Positions 1 through 7,830 of a stretch of DNA of 15,417 nt are shown here, piece by piece. The stretch is from Spirochaetaceae bacterium. Its GTDB lineage: Bacteria > Spirochaetota > Spirochaetia > Treponematales > Breznakiellaceae. The stretch is taken from the NCBI GenBank assembly GCA_031284645.1, contig JAITXS010000075.1, positions 1 to 15,417 on the forward strand, given 5' to 3'. Numbering within the stretch: position 1 is the first letter of the stretch; the number at the start of each line of letters is the position of its first letter. Under the pieces are notes generated by a model. That model saw only the letters and a program-made list of their open reading frames with translations, was not told where the DNA came from and did not search any database. Made by a program: the position numbers and the translations under genes.

Positions 1-162
1 ATAACGGACAATGACCTTATTGCCGAGCGGGGCGGCATTCCCTATATAAAAACCTTGAACCCGGAAGATAAAAACGAAGAAGACGAAAATCTCGACCCCG
101 GCGTAAAGAGCCTTGTTAATTCGATATTAGGCCGCAGCTCCCATTTCAAAGAAGCACAATAG
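1..162 (+). CDS. 3' end of an unidentified protein (partial)
   Basis: Frame 1 is open from the first base to a TAG at 160-162, giving the last 53 residues of a protein whose start lies outside the window. The tail is strongly charged: a KNEEDEN stretch is followed by a possible short amphipathic helix and the ending HFKEAQ. I do not recognise the family and see no motif, membrane segment or metal site. It runs towards the HD-domain gene on the other strand, with only 51 bp between the two stop codons. Confidence that this is coding rests on the open frame, the codon usage typical of the neighbours and the sensible position of the stop; its function is unknown. Confidence 0.6.
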   Translation: MTDNDLIAERGGIPYIKTLNPEDKNEEDENLDPGVKSLVNSILGRSSHFKEAQ

Positions 163-186
163 CTTATCAAAACATAAGGAATTCCG

Positions 187-204
187 TAATGGGCAAAGCC
201 ATTA
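187..204. terminator. Weak hairpin between convergent genes
   Basis: TAATGG (187-192) and CCATTA (199-204) form a 6-bp stem with a 6-nt loop, in the 51-bp gap between two convergent stop codons. No strong T-run follows on either strand, so it is a poor intrinsic terminator; position is the main argument. Confidence 0.25.
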
Positions 205-213
205 TGATAATAA

Positions 214-771
214 TTACTTATTCACCAAGTTCGGCAATTGCCGCCGTGAATCGACTAAGCAGCGAAGTTCAAAAAGCATATTAGCATCAACCTCTTCGGC
301 GATTGGAAAAATATAACGCTCCGTTTCTTCCGTGTACCGCTCGATAAATTCAATGTCATTAACATAACCAAGTGAAATCATATTGGAAATACGGTCGGCG
401 CATTTCAGGATTTTGGCGTTACGTGAACCAAACTCTTTTATTCTGGTAAGAAATTCGCTTTTTTTCTCGCCGATACGCCTGCTAACCTCAAGGACAAGAT
501 TGTAAACCCTATCGGCCTCATAATCAACCGAAAGGATAATATTCCGGTTGTACTCGGGGATATCTTCGACAAGATCGTGAATAATCGAGGCTTTAAGCAG
601 AATAGAATCAATATACCCGTAATCCATAAGTGTCGCCATAGTATCAAGCTGGTGACGAAATGTATTACCTCCTGCCTGCCGCGCCTTGCCAATCAAGGCG
701 GTGGCAAGATACATATACGGAGCAAGATGTATTCCCCGTAATTTATTCATATCATCATGGGTCATTGACAT
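214..771 (-). CDS. Stand-alone SpoT-like HD hydrolase, likely (p)ppGpp hydrolase (small alarmone hydrolase type)
   Basis: The 185-residue protein carries the RelA/SpoT-type HD signature in order: FRH with H40, IIHDLVED with H65-D66 and E69-D70, and KCADRISNM with D126. In SpoT and Mesh1-like enzymes these residues bind Mn2+ and remove pyrophosphate from (p)ppGpp; spacing here is close to that family. There is no synthetase, TGS or ACT domain, so a single-domain cytoplasmic hydrolase is inferred. AAGGAGG (776-782, read on the - strand) lies 4 nt before the first ATG and 10 nt before a second ATG (residue 3), so either may be used. The gene starts 45 bp after the valS stop on the same strand and is probably cotranscribed, which would place an alarmone hydrolase with an aminoacylation enzyme. 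Another HD phosphohydrolase substrate, such as NADPH in metazoan Mesh1, cannot be excluded. Confidence 0.8.
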   Translation of the reverse strand: MSMTHDDMNKLRGIHLAPYMYLATALIGKARQAGGNTFRHQLDTMATLMDYGYIDSILLKASIIHDLVEDIPEYNRNIILSVDYEADRVYNLVLEVSRRIGEKKSEFLTRIKEFGSRNAKILKCADRISNMISLGYVNDIEFIERYTEETERYIFPIAEEVDANMLFELRCLVDSRRQLPNLVNK

Positions 772-816
772 AGGGCCTCCTTGGCGTCCTTAACCATAAT
801 CACGAAATAAATCCGT

Positions 817-3495
817 TTATAACAATGATTTGATGTAAGATTCCATTTTTGCCGCTCTATTTTTCACATTCTCCAATTTTTCCTTTTCGTGTGCAACAAG
901 ATCGGAAGGTGCGTTTTTTAAAAAATTATCGTTTGAAAGTTTTGCGCTCAGTGCGGATATAAATTTGGTGTCCTTTTCAATTTCTTTGTGCCACTTGCTC
1001 TCCAGCAGGGTAAGATCAATCGCATCGCCAATGAACAAAAAGATTTCAAAAGCGCCGCCGGCAATGCTGACAGCACCTTTTCTTTCTTCAAGACGCACGG
1101 TCTCGCTTTGTACCTCAAGCTGACTTAGGCTGGCAAGCATTTTAATTAATTCACGCTGTTCCGTTAAAAATTCCAGATGTGATTCAACTGAGATAAGAGA
1201 TCGGAGTTTCTTTTCCGGCCCGATAGCACATTCTCCGCGCAAAGTTCTTATTTCGCGGACAATTTCCTGGAGAAAAGCAAAATCCTCTTCAATTGCCCTG
1301 TTGATATGTTCATCAGAACCGGAAGGATAGCGTGAAGTGATGAGTAAACGCCCGCTTTCTTCCGGCTCCCGATTCTCTGTTCCCTGCTTGGGTAATGTAC
1401 GGTAAATCTCCTCACTTACAAAAGGAAGCAGAGGATGTAAAAGCTTTAAGCTTTCGGCTAATATGTCAAGCAGAACACTGAGCGCTCGGTCTTTTTCCGC
1501 CTCGTTTTCCGACCTTGTGGAAAGCTTTGTTGCCTCAAGGTACCAATCGCAAAAATCGTTCCGGAAAAATTCCTGGGCAGCTGTTGCCGCATCATTGTAC
1601 CGGTACGCTTCAAAAGCCGCGGTAATGGTTTGTGCCGCGTGAGCAAGCCGCGAATATATCCATTTATCAACAGGAAGCAGAGGGGGATTTAAGACCATCT
1701 CCCGCCCTTCAAGATTCATAAGGATATAACGGCTTGCGTTCCAGACTTTATTTGCGAATTTAGAACCGATTTTAAATGATTCTTTGTCAATAAGAATATC
1801 TTGTCCCTGAGCGCAAAGGAAGGCAAAGGTAAATTTCAACGCATCCGCTCCGTATTCCCCGACAAGTTCAAGCGGGTCAATGCCGTTCCCCAGGCTCTTA
1901 CTCATCTTGCGCCCCTGTTTGTCGCGGACAAGTCCGTGAATATAAATATCGCGGAACGGCGCTTTTCCGGTAAACTCAAGACCGGCCATAATCATGCGGG
2001 AGACCCAAAAGAATATAATATCGTAAGCCGTGATCAACGCTGTTGTGGGGTAAAAGCTCTTAAAGTCATCACTTTCCTGCTCTGATTGTTTTCCTGTCCA
2101 ACCAAGGACACTAAAAGGCCAAATCCAGCTTGAAAACCATGTGTCAAGCACATCATGATCCTGCACCATCTCTCCGCCGCATTTCGGGCAGGATGCCGGA
2201 TCCTCCCGTGAAACAACGGTTTCCCCGCAATTTTTGCAATACCATGCGGGAATCCGGTGCCCCCACCAGAGTTGACGCGAGATACACCAGTCGCGGATAT
2301 TCATAAGCCAATGCCGGTAGGTGTTTTCCCATTTTTTCGGATAAAACACGAAATCTCCCCGCTGCCATGCGGCAAGGGCTTTTTCAGCAAGCGGTTTCAT
2401 TTTAACAAACCACTGTTCCGAAAGAAACGGTTCAATGACCGTATGACAGCGGTAGCAGTGCCCCACCGAGTGGACAATAGGCTCCTCTTTTATAAAAAAT
2501 CCACCGGATTTAAGATCTTCCAAAACAACAATACGGGCCTCTTTTACCGAAAGGCCGCGGTATTTTTCGCCGGCCGCATCGTTTAATCTGCCTTCCGCCG
2601 TCAAAATATTGATAAGCGGCAGCTTGTGGCGTTTGCCTAGTTCCCAGTCATTGGGATCATGCGCCGGAGTTATTTTGACCAGTCCGGTACCGAATTCTCT
2701 GTCAACATAGCTGTCCGCAACAACGGGGATATCCCGTCCGGTAAGGGGAAGGTGGACGGTTTTTCCGACCAAGTCTTTGTAACGCTCGTCATCAGGATGA
2801 GCCGCAAGCGCTGTATCTCCCAACAGGGTTTCCGGGCGCGTTGTCGCGATTTCAACAAAACCGGCCCCGTCAGTCCTCGGATAACGGATATGGTACATAG
2901 CGCCCTGTGTTTCCTCATGCGTTACCTCATCATCGGCAAGTGCTGTCCCGCAGGACGCACACCAGTTGATAAGGTACTCGCCTTTATAGATAAGGCCGCG
3001 TTCGTAAAGGGTGACAAAAATTTCCCGCACCGCACTTGACAAGCCTTTATCAAGCGTAAAACGTTCCCGCGACCAGTCCACACCGGCGCCTATCTTTTTT
3101 ATTTGATTCGAAATAATCCTGTGATGTTCGTCTTTAACCTTCCATGTTTCCTCGATAAATTTTTCCCTGCCGAGTTCACGCCTTGAAAGGCCGCGTGCTT
3201 TTAATTTTCTTTCCACAACATTTTGCGTTGCTATTCCCGCATGATCAGTGCCCGGAACCCAAAGCGCCCTTTCTCCCCGCATCCGGTGAAACCGCATCTC
3301 AATATCCTGCAAGGTGATGTTTAATGCGTGGCCCATATGAAGAATCCCTGTTACATTTGGCGGGGGGATAACAATGGTATAAGGGACGCTATCCCCTGCT
3401 TTCGGCTTGAAGGCTCCGCTTTCCATCCAGAGTGCATAGATTTTATCCTCAAAATTTTTTGGATTATATGCTTTTTCCAATTCAATAGACTTCAC
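817..3495 (-). CDS. valS: Valyl-tRNA synthetase
   Basis: This class I aminoacyl-tRNA synthetase charges tRNA-Val and edits misactivated threonine. Residues 44-56 carry PPPNVTGILHMGH (the HIGH-type motif) and residues 530-534 carry KMSKS, the two ATP-binding signatures. The editing (CP1) domain occupies about 210-345 and includes TTRPETLLGDTA. Cysteine pairs that may bind zinc are at C179/C182, C347/C350, C420/C423 and C436/C439. WCISRQLWWGHRIPAW near 403-418 is typical of the Val/Ile group, and the C-terminal ~65 residues look like the ValS coiled-coil arm. The 892-residue length is normal. The start is GTG: the overlapping ATG is out of frame and an in-frame TAG lies two codons upstream. No Shine-Dalgarno is visible; see the promoter entry. 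An HD hydrolase gene follows on the same strand. Confidence 0.97.
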   Translation of the reverse strand: MKSIELEKAYNPKNFEDKIYALWMESGAFKPKAGDSVPYTIVIPPPNVTGILHMGHALNITLQDIEMRFHRMRGERALWVPGTDHAGIATQNVVERKLKARGLSRRELGREKFIEETWKVKDEHHRIISNQIKKIGAGVDWSRERFTLDKGLSSAVREIFVTLYERGLIYKGEYLINWCASCGTALADDEVTHEETQGAMYHIRYPRTDGAGFVEIATTRPETLLGDTALAAHPDDERYKDLVGKTVHLPLTGRDIPVVADSYVDREFGTGLVKITPAHDPNDWELGKRHKLPLINILTAEGRLNDAAGEKYRGLSVKEARIVVLEDLKSGGFFIKEEPIVHSVGHCYRCHTVIEPFLSEQWFVKMKPLAEKALAAWQRGDFVFYPKKWENTYRHWLMNIRDWCISRQLWWGHRIPAWYCKNCGETVVSREDPASCPKCGGEMVQDHDVLDTWFSSWIWPFSVLGWTGKQSEQESDDFKSFYPTTALITAYDIIFFWVSRMIMAGLEFTGKAPFRDIYIHGLVRDKQGRKMSKSLGNGIDPLELVGEYGADALKFTFAFLCAQGQDILIDKESFKIGSKFANKVWNASRYILMNLEGREMVLNPPLLPVDKWIYSRLAHAAQTITAAFEAYRYNDAATAAQEFFRNDFCDWYLEATKLSTRSENEAEKDRALSVLLDILAESLKLLHPLLPFVSEEIYRTLPKQGTENREPEESGRLLITSRYPSGSDEHINRAIEEDFAFLQEIVREIRTLRGECAIGPEKKLRSLISVESHLEFLTEQRELIKMLASLSQLEVQSETVRLEERKGAVSIAGGAFEIFLFIGDAIDLTLLESKWHKEIEKDTKFISALSAKLSNDNFLKNAPSDLVAHEKEKLENVKNRAAKMESYIKSLL

Positions 3496-3501
3496 ATACT
3501 A

Positions 3502-3530
3502 AATATGCTTGAAAATGATGGAATATGCAA
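3502..3530 (-). promoter_or_regulatory. Candidate valS promoter with almost no leader
   Basis: Read on the - strand, TTGCAT (3530-3525), a 17-nt spacer and CATATT (3507-3502) make a moderate sigma-70-like pair. The -10 ends 6 nt before the GTG start, so the transcript would begin at or next to the start codon. The hexamer matches are imperfect (3/6 and 4/6). Confidence 0.35.
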
Positions 3531-3572
3531 CGGGTCGCCCCGCGATTCATGTTTGAAACATATCGCTCTTCA

Positions 3573-3589
3573 GGGGGGGGCTCTGCCCC
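3573..3589. repeat. G8 homopolymer within a GC hairpin
   Basis: Eight Gs at 3573-3580 run into CTCTGCCCC, so GGGGC (3577-3581) and GCCCC (3585-3589) form a perfect 5-bp stem with a TCT loop. It lies about 40 bp upstream of the proposed valS promoter, outside any gene. Confidence 0.6.
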
Positions 3590-3620
3590 TAAAGCGCTTG
3601 GGTGCCCATTTTTGCTTTAA

Positions 3621-3769
3621 TAGGGTTCAGGGTAGAGGGTTTAGTTCTGATCAGAAATTCCCTACCCAGTACCCAACGCTCCTTTTCCCCGGCTTCGGTA
3701 TGAAGGGTGGAGTTCTGATCTCTCATACCCTAAACCCTTTATTAGGGTCTTGGGTAAAGGGGTAGAGGA
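3621..3769. repeat. Palindromic TAGGG/CCCTA repeat, copy A (degenerate)
   Basis: This stretch is rich in GGGTA/CCCTA tracts and carries nested inverted repeats: AGGGTTTAG (3636-3644) pairs with CTAAACCCT (3730-3738), and GATCAGAA (3649-3656) pairs with TTCTGATC (3713-3720). A further hairpin, CCCTTTA (3735-3741) with TAAAGGG (3755-3761), lies at the right edge. The order G-tract, TAGTTCT, (T)CAGAAA, TCCC and a GCTTCGG centre is the same as in copies C and D near 13.7-14.1 kb, with less sequence identity. It sits in a divergent intergenic region. Confidence 0.7.
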
Positions 3770-3948
3770 GAAAAACAGTCGGTGATCCCCGATAAAAACC
3801 GGAAGCATTTTATCCGCCGCAGCCTTTCGGGGTGTAGCCGTGTCATGGATCATGTTTTTAAAAGATAATCGCTCTGGTATCCCCTTGATTTTCACCGAAA
3901 AATCGCATTAAACTTGCTGTATCCAGAGAATACAGAAACGAAAATAAC

Positions 3949-3954
3949 AAGGAA
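3949..3954 (+). promoter_or_regulatory. Ribosome binding site deciding the foldase start
   Basis: AAGGAA lies 7 nt before ATG 3962. An in-frame TTG at 3914 would add 16 residues but has no purine-rich sequence before it, so ATG 3962 is preferred. Confidence 0.7.
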
Positions 3955-3961
3955 TCAGCGT

Positions 3962-5653
3962 ATGAACCAAGGTAAAAACAAAAAACAGGCGGAAAAATCA
4001 GAAGCCCTCAATGCGGACAAGGGAAAGCAGTCTTCCCGCCCGCAAAAGAATGAAGCAAAGCAATCGGATGGTGCAGCGAACGAGTTCTCGCGAAGATTCA
4101 AGCAGAGCCCTTTTATTTTTACCGGAACGATCATCATTCTTGTTTTGGTTGTAGTTAGCTTTGTCTTTTGGGGAGCCGGAGACTGGATTTTACCAAAGCG
4201 CGGATCGCTTGGTGAAAGTCAGCTTACCTTTGGCAGATACGATGATGTCCCGATTGAATTAACACCGGGAAGCTACTTTGCACAAATGCGGCAGTCTTAT
4301 ATTGAGTATTATGCAAACAGTTTTGGCTGGCGCGGAGAAAGTGCGGAAATGCAGGCAACTCGTCAGGCATTTCAAGAAGCCGTCATAAGAACGGCCATGT
4401 TTGACGCAGCAAAAAAAGCCCGGTACGCGCCGCCCGAAACATTGGTCGATAAAACAGTGTCGGAGCTCCCCAAATATCAGGAAAACGGCGTTTTTTCTGT
4501 TTTAAAATACCGGAGGGAGAGTTCGATTCAGCATATTCAAACCGTTAACAGTGTCAGAGAAGACATGCTTATTCAACGTTACGAGGAAGATGTCATAGGA
4601 AAACGCAGTTATGATAATGAAGCGGGTATTGATCCCTTTTCAGGCGGAAAGATTATCCCCGCAGTAAAGTCGGCATCCGGAGAGGCGATCTTTATCGGGC
4701 AAATGGCAAAAAGACAACGTTCCTTTTCACTTGCTGTTTTCCCCTATGCGGATTATCCCGATTCAATGATTGTTTCGTATGTTATTGAGAATCCCGGGCC
4801 TTTTAAAAACACGCATCTTTCGCAAATTACGGTAAGTTCAAGCGAAGAGGATGCAAAAACGCTTTTACGTTCGATTCAAGACGGAAAAGCAAGTTTCGAA
4901 GATCAGGCAAAATCCCAATCTAAAGACTCCTTTGCGGCAAACGGCGGGGATGCCGGTGAAAGAATGGCCTATGAGCTTGACGCACTTATCCCCTCTGCAA
5001 CTCGGGATGAAATTGTAAACCTTGGTCCGGGTGCTTTAAGTAGCGTCATAAAAACCAGTTCGGGTTGGAGCATTTTTCGCGCACAGAGTGCGGCTGTACC
5101 CGCCGACACTTCAAATCCGGCGGTTTTAGAAAAGATACGTCAGCATCTTACCGTGTCGGAACGCGCGATCATTGAAACATGGCTTATTGCCCGGGCCAAT
5201 GAGTTTGTAAAAGACGCGCAGACACTTGGATTTCATGAGGCAGCCGAAAAAGACGGGGTGCGTTCCTATGATTTCGGGCCGCTTGCGATAAATTACGGGA
5301 ACAGCCCTATTTTCCCCGGTCTTTCATCATCTCCGTCAAACTCCGAAAGCCCCGAGTTACAAGCCGCCGCAAAAAGCAAGAATTTTTGGAAGACTGCGTT
5401 TTCAACGCCGCCCGGGGAAGCCTCTGCGCCCTTTGTTATTGATGATTCACTTAACAGCGTACTGGTGATTCAGCCAATCGCGGAAATTGCGAATGACAGA
5501 GTTGCCGAAGAAAAAGCGCGCACGACCTTCACCGACACTTTTCTCGGCGAGGATGCCCAAAACAGCGCACGGAACGCAGTGTTTACCAGCAGTAAGTTTC
5601 AGGACAATTTTTTCACCCATTACGTGGAACTTTTCCAGGGCAACAAGAATTGA
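3962..5653 (+). CDS. Membrane-anchored PpiD/SurA-like peptidyl-prolyl isomerase (parvulin type)
   Basis: The 563-residue protein has a basic, Lys/Gln-rich cytoplasmic tail (1-50), one transmembrane segment (about 51-70, ending in FVFWGAGDWI) and a long extracytoplasmic part. Residues 90-280 resemble the helical SurA_N/PpiD chaperone region. Residues 284-376 fit a PpiC (rotamase) domain: the HLSQITVSS opening, FEDQAKSQSKD, an NGGD turn, and an ending of the type VIKTSSGWSIFRAQ. Family knowledge suggests a periplasm-facing foldase for envelope or outer-membrane proteins; catalytic activity is not assured because the domain is divergent. The stop overlaps the proposed start of the DUF115 gene, so the two are probably one transcription unit. 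A trigger-like chaperone without isomerase activity is the main alternative. Confidence 0.8.
   Translation: MNQGKNKKQAEKSEALNADKGKQSSRPQKNEAKQSDGAANEFSRRFKQSPFIFTGTIIILVLVVVSFVFWGAGDWILPKRGSLGESQLTFGRYDDVPIELTPGSYFAQMRQSYIEYYANSFGWRGESAEMQATRQAFQEAVIRTAMFDAAKKARYAPPETLVDKTVSELPKYQENGVFSVLKYRRESSIQHIQTVNSVREDMLIQRYEEDVIGKRSYDNEAGIDPFSGGKIIPAVKSASGEAIFIGQMAKRQRSFSLAVFPYADYPDSMIVSYVIENPGPFKNTHLSQITVSSSEEDAKTLLRSIQDGKASFEDQAKSQSKDSFAANGGDAGERMAYELDALIPSATRDEIVNLGPGALSSVIKTSSGWSIFRAQSAAVPADTSNPAVLEKIRQHLTVSERAIIETWLIARANEFVKDAQTLGFHEAAEKDGVRSYDFGPLAINYGNSPIFPGLSSSPSNSESPELQAAAKSKNFWKTAFSTPPGEASAPFVIDDSLNSVLVIQPIAEIANDRVAEEKARTTFTDTFLGEDAQNSARNAVFTSSKFQDNFFTHYVELFQGNKN
5637..5651 (+). promoter_or_regulatory. 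Shine-Dalgarno and possible AUU start for the DUF115 gene
   Basis: AGGG at 5637-5640 is 8 nt before ATT (5649-5651), the first codon of ATTGATAAAACA in the DUF115 frame. No in-frame ATG, GTG or TTG lies between 5556 and 5774. The foldase stop TGA is at 5651-5653, so an AUU start would overlap it by 5 nt, a usual coupled geometry. Confidence 0.4.
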
Positions 5654-7433
5654 TAAAACAGAATTCCGTGCCGACCGCCATGAGCTAATCTCTGCGGGAC
5701 AGGATTGTGCCCCGTTAACCATTGCCGCGAAAAAAGGCTTTTCCGTTTTTTACAAGGGAAAAGCCTTACTCTCTTTGATTGATCCGCTCCGTCAGGCAGA
5801 AAAACTTTTAGATACCCTGCTTCCGGTAAAAGAGCGTACACTTTACCTTTGCCCTTCGCCGCTTTTCGGCTACGGCTTAGCCCGATTTCTTGAAAAATTT
5901 CCGAAAAATTCAGCGCTCCTCTGCGTGGAAGCGGACAGCCTGCTCTTTGAATGGACCGTACAACATATTGATACAGGGCTCAAAGCCCCGAGCTATGCCT
6001 TTCTCCGCACGCAAGACCCGCTTGAGCTGTGTTATTTTGTCCGCAAAACATGGGGTCAGCGCCTGTTCCGCCGGATTGAAATAATCAAAACTACCGGCGG
6101 CTATCATCTTTGTGAAAACCTCTATAACACATTTAAAGACACTCTTTTCAGGGAAATCCAAATAGAATGGGGCAATGCCATGACCCTCTCCCGCCTTGGA
6201 CGACTCTATATATCAAACGCAATCCGCAATATGCCGTTCCTTGCCCGTCAAAACAAGACCAACCCTGATTTTGGTTCCGCACCGACACTTGTTGTCGGTG
6301 CAGGCCCCTCACTTGACGTATTCCTTGCATTTTTAGGCGAAAATAAAAGCACGGACAACAGCAAAACACAAAAAAATCCGCCGTCCGCAGGAACAAACGG
6401 CCCCCGTTTCCGGCACTTCGCGTATGGCAAAATCATTGCCACAGACACCGCCCTGCTGCCCCTGCTAAGCCGAAACATCAAGCCCGATATCCTTATCGCG
6501 CTGGAAGCCCAGCATTGGAACCTGAAGGATTTTATCGGTACAAGCCGCCATTCAATCCCCCTGGTCATGGATCTATCCGCACTGCCTGCGACAGCCGACT
6601 GTCTTGGCGGCAATCCCCGTATGGTCTGGACACCGTGGACGGAACTGAACATTTTTTCGCGGCTCAAAACAGCAGATCTCCTCCCGCTGCGGCTGGAACC
6701 TCTTGGCTCAGTAGGACTTTCAGCCCTTGCTTTAGCACTCAGCCTGAGCAAAGGAGATGTAGTCTGCGCAGGACTTGATTTTTCGTTCAGTCCGGACAGC
6801 TATCACTGCCGTGGAAGCCCTGGCCAGCAAAGCTTTTTACGCAACAATACCCGATTAACAAGCCCCTACCCCACAGACGCCGTTTTCCGAAACGGAACAA
6901 TCCCGACACTCTCAAAAACAGGAAAAGCGGTACGCACAGATCCCGCTTTACAAAACTATCAGGCCCTTTTCAAAGCAGAATTCGCGGGGAATCAGAGAGT
7001 ATTCGATATTGAAGGCAGCGGCCTTCCCTTAGGATGCCGGACACTAAGCATGAGGGACGCCGTGGAAAAATTAAAAAACGGAAAAGAACTTTGGGCGCAA
7101 GAAGAGCCTGCCGCTATTCATGAGGGGGAAAACAGACCCGGAGGGCCTCTGTTTGTTCCCGAAAAAAAAGAAAAGCTAAAGGCATTTATCCGGATCGAGA
7201 AAGAGAGCCTTATCGAAATACGCGAAATTCTAAGCGGACGGAGGGAGTCGGCAGACCAAAGACTTGATTTCCTTTTGGATCAGACTGATTATCTTTGGGC
7301 ACATTTCCCTGACTGCGCGGGGAAGGGCGGCCGGCGGCCCCTGTCAACAGACATAAGTTTTTTAAATAGGATTCGTGCCGAAATCGATCCTTTTTTAAGA
7401 TTATGGGAACAAGCTGAATCCGACCTTGAATAA
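5649..7433 (+). CDS. MAF/DUF115 (MptE-like) motility-associated factor family protein
   Basis: Counted from the proposed ATT start the product has 594 residues. The core signature is present: PTLVVGAGPSLD (212-223), then IIATDTALLPLLSRNIKPD (262-280) and ALEAQ. These are typical of the DUF115 family, whose members include flagellin-modifying MAF proteins and the pterin pyrophosphokinase MptE. An N-terminal segment ending YKGKALLSLIDPLRQA matches the short N-terminal module seen in spirochaete members. Residues 230-260 are a polar linker inserted after GAGPSLD. I infer a cytoplasmic nucleotide- or sugar-nucleotide-dependent transferase, perhaps acting on flagellar filament proteins, but no flagellar gene is nearby. 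The start is uncertain: alternatives are ATG 5553 or TTG 5487, which would overlap the foldase gene by 100 bp or more. The frame past 5660 is secure. Confidence 0.8.
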   Translation: MDKTEFRADRHELISAGQDCAPLTIAAKKGFSVFYKGKALLSLIDPLRQAEKLLDTLLPVKERTLYLCPSPLFGYGLARFLEKFPKNSALLCVEADSLLFEWTVQHIDTGLKAPSYAFLRTQDPLELCYFVRKTWGQRLFRRIEIIKTTGGYHLCENLYNTFKDTLFREIQIEWGNAMTLSRLGRLYISNAIRNMPFLARQNKTNPDFGSAPTLVVGAGPSLDVFLAFLGENKSTDNSKTQKNPPSAGTNGPRFRHFAYGKIIATDTALLPLLSRNIKPDILIALEAQHWNLKDFIGTSRHSIPLVMDLSALPATADCLGGNPRMVWTPWTELNIFSRLKTADLLPLRLEPLGSVGLSALALALSLSKGDVVCAGLDFSFSPDSYHCRGSPGQQSFLRNNTRLTSPYPTDAVFRNGTIPTLSKTGKAVRTDPALQNYQALFKAEFAGNQRVFDIEGSGLPLGCRTLSMRDAVEKLKNGKELWAQEEPAAIHEGENRPGGPLFVPEKKEKLKAFIRIEKESLIEIREILSGRRESADQRLDFLLDQTDYLWAHFPDCAGKGGRRPLSTDISFLNRIRAEIDPFLRLWEQAESDLE

Positions 7434-7520
7434 CAAGGCAATGTGATAAACGCACAGAAAAATTTGCCCTTAGATTACACGGATTTTTAGCAAAATTTAT
7501 TTGTAGCTTTTCGAGTAAAA

Positions 7521-7578
7521 CCCAGACCCCATTACCCCAGACCCATAACCCTATTTTGTCCCTCTACCCAATTACCCT
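7521..7578. repeat. Solitary C-tract array (half-element of the TAGGG/CCCTA family)
   Basis: Seven C3-C4 runs separated by 3-12 nt (CCCAGACCCCATTACCCCAG and onward) fill this part of the 205-bp gap between the DUF115 gene and rpmB. The - strand has the spacing needed for a G-quadruplex. Unlike copies A, C and D there is no opposing G arm and no TTACCAGAAAG core, so it looks like a lone arm. It lies about 11 bp before the candidate rpmB promoter. Confidence 0.6.
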
Positions 7579-7588
7579 AGCTCGTTAC

Positions 7589-7617
7589 TAGACACGGAAG
7601 AAAGAATCTGATAATCT
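7589..7617 (+). promoter_or_regulatory. Candidate rpmB promoter
   Basis: TAGACA (7589-7594; 5/6 to TTGACA), 17 nt, then TAATCT (7612-7617) preceded by TGA, which resembles an extended -10. GATAAT at 7610 is an alternative -10. The leader would be about 15-18 nt and would include the AAGGAAGG ribosome binding site. Confidence 0.35.
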
Positions 7618-7638
7618 GAATCCCTAAGGAAGGAAACT

Positions 7639-7830
7639 ATGTCACGAACCTGCGATATATGCGGAAAAAGTCCTGCAAGCGGCAATAAAGTCAGTCATGC
7701 GCATAATAAGACTCGCCGTGTGTGGAGGCCGAACATTAAAAAAATCAAGACGGAAATTGAAGGCACAACGCTTACCCTAAAAATCTGCGCCCGTTGCCTT
7801 AAAAGCGATTATATAACGCGTAAAGTCTAG
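7639..7830 (+). CDS. rpmB: Large ribosomal subunit protein bL28, zinc-ribbon (C+) form
   Basis: The 63-residue basic protein begins MSRTCDICGK and contains SHAHNKTRRVWRPNIKK, the hallmark of bL28, a protein of the 50S subunit. Two CxxC pairs, C5/C8 and C50/C53, mark the zinc-binding C+ form; many bacteria also have or switch to a C- form when zinc is short. AAGGAAGG (7626-7633) sits 5 nt before ATG. The gene appears to stand alone, with its own candidate promoter after a C-tract repeat and 243 bp before the next start. The T-rich DNA just after the stop (7831-7920) shows no convincing terminator hairpin. Confidence 0.96.
   Translation: MSRTCDICGKSPASGNKVSHAHNKTRRVWRPNIKKIKTEIEGTTLTLKICARCLKSDYITRKV

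Larger units (their letters stand above)
3496..3961. other. Divergent intergenic region between valS and the foldase gene
   Basis: This 466-bp region contains no credible gene. From left to right it holds the proposed valS promoter, a G8 hairpin, repeat copy A, then about 190 bp (3770-3961) in which I see only a weak possible promoter for the rightward gene (TTGATT, 17 nt, TTAAAC near 3880-3912) and its ribosome binding site at 3949-3954. Open frames here are in low-complexity repeat DNA. Confidence 0.6.

Noticed and set aside
2659..3039. 126-codon + strand open frame inside valS
   Set aside because: It is antisense to the conserved ValS editing and N-terminal regions, has no ribosome binding site and shows no recognisable domain; the same applies to other antisense frames in valS and the EF-G gene.
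3914..3961. TTG start adding 16 residues to the foldase
   Set aside because: There is no Shine-Dalgarno before TTG 3914, whereas AAGGAA is well placed for ATG 3962.
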